Below are positions 32,121-32,321 of a stretch of 32,321 nt of DNA, in pieces. The first letter of the stretch is position 1, and every line of letters begins with the position of its first letter. This DNA comes from Phycisphaeraceae bacterium. GTDB lineage: Bacteria > Planctomycetota > Phycisphaerae > Phycisphaerales > Phycisphaeraceae. A program made the position numbers and the translations under genes. The stretch lies in assembly GCA_020831765.1 (NCBI GenBank), contig JAFIFY010000061.1, positions 1 to 32,321 of the forward strand, given 5' to 3'. Under the pieces are notes generated by a model. That model worked only from the letters and a program-made list of their open reading frames with translations, was not told the origin of the DNA and ran no database searches.

Positions 32121-32321
32121 GATCCGATCCCCAGGCCCGCGAAGCTGCCATCCTCGTAGACCTTCTCGACGTAGGCAGCCACGGGGCGCTTGACCAGCGC
32201 CTTGGCCGCGCCATCCTCGGCATCCTGGTAACGCACCCACAGGTACTCCCAGCCCTTCTTGTCGATGGGTCCGATGCCACCGACCATCAGACCGGTGGCG
32301 TTGGGCGAGCCGGCGAAGCGG
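32117..32321 (-). CDS. Phage-like protein, partial (5' end off window)
   Basis: Only the last 67 codons are present, in a different frame from the large gene that follows. The sequence has FAGSPNATGLMVGGIGPIDK, then KGWEYLWVRYQDAEDG and ends GSFAGLGIGS. Its TGA overlaps the next ATG (ATGA), as in translationally coupled phage genes. I do not recognise the family; the position suggests another tail or virion-associated gene. Confidence 0.65.
   Translation of the reverse strand, partial: RFAGSPNATGLMVGGIGPIDKKGWEYLWVRYQDAEDGAAKALVKRPVAAYVEKVYEDGSFAGLGIGS

Noticed and set aside
1-32321. CRISPR array, tRNA or rRNA genes
   Set aside because: No regularly spaced short repeats and no cloverleaf or rRNA-like sequence were noticed on reading; the S23-type protein is not inside a 23S gene here.

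Overview
The window reads as a high-GC bacterial chromosome segment, most likely from a member of the Planctomycetota. Supporting signs are an ECF-type sigma factor with the FPxTRWSLV N-terminal signature common in that phylum, a XylR-like AraC regulator with a sugar-binding domain, an S23-type four-helix-bundle protein and an IS1380 transposase. This assignment is an inference from gene content; there is no rRNA or other phylogenetic marker here.

Layout. (1) 1-2034: a MenA/UbiA-type prenyltransferase that runs off the left edge, divergent from a XylR-like regulator. (2) 2150-3256: two isolated minus-strand genes, one unrecognised and one four-helix-bundle protein. (3) 3498-12413: a tight six-gene minus-strand operon. 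In transcription order it holds a small excisionase/MerR-like HTH protein, HsdR, HsdM fused to a single target-recognition domain, an SMC/ABC-like ATPase, a histidine kinase with a helical-repeat N terminus, and a response regulator. Every junction is an overlap or a gap of at most 9 nt. A promoter overlapped by a 7+7 bp inverted repeat lies in front, so this looks like a self-regulated Type I-like restriction system wired to a two-component pathway and an ATPase. (4) 12641-13935: an ECF-like sigma factor and an unknown protein, closed by a terminator. (5) 14189-15529: an IS1380 transposase.

(6) 16141-28162 (perhaps to 28555): a co-directional plus-strand module. It contains a Ser/Thr protein kinase, a 1207-residue divergent J-domain/zinc-ribbon/membrane protein, a GrpE-like protein, an 833-residue Hsp70-like protein, a C2H2/zinc-ribbon protein, a TPR-membrane-coiled-coil protein, another cysteine-rich protein, an FHA-domain protein and a small possible HTH protein. 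Kinase plus phosphothreonine reader (FHA) plus a complete Hsp70/J/GrpE-like chaperone set suggests a phosphorylation-controlled chaperone system. It is reminiscent of, but not the same as, TerY-P / E. coli yeg-type kinase-Hsp70 neighbourhoods. No vWA or PP2C gene is visible. (7) 28558-32321: a minus-strand run of phage-like structural genes that meets module 6 tail to tail with 2 nt between stop codons, including an 853-residue protein with three copies of a ~120-residue repeat.

The two most interesting units are (3) and (6). Together with the transposase and phage-like genes they give the region the character of an accessory or defence island. Function is inferred from domains and gene order only.
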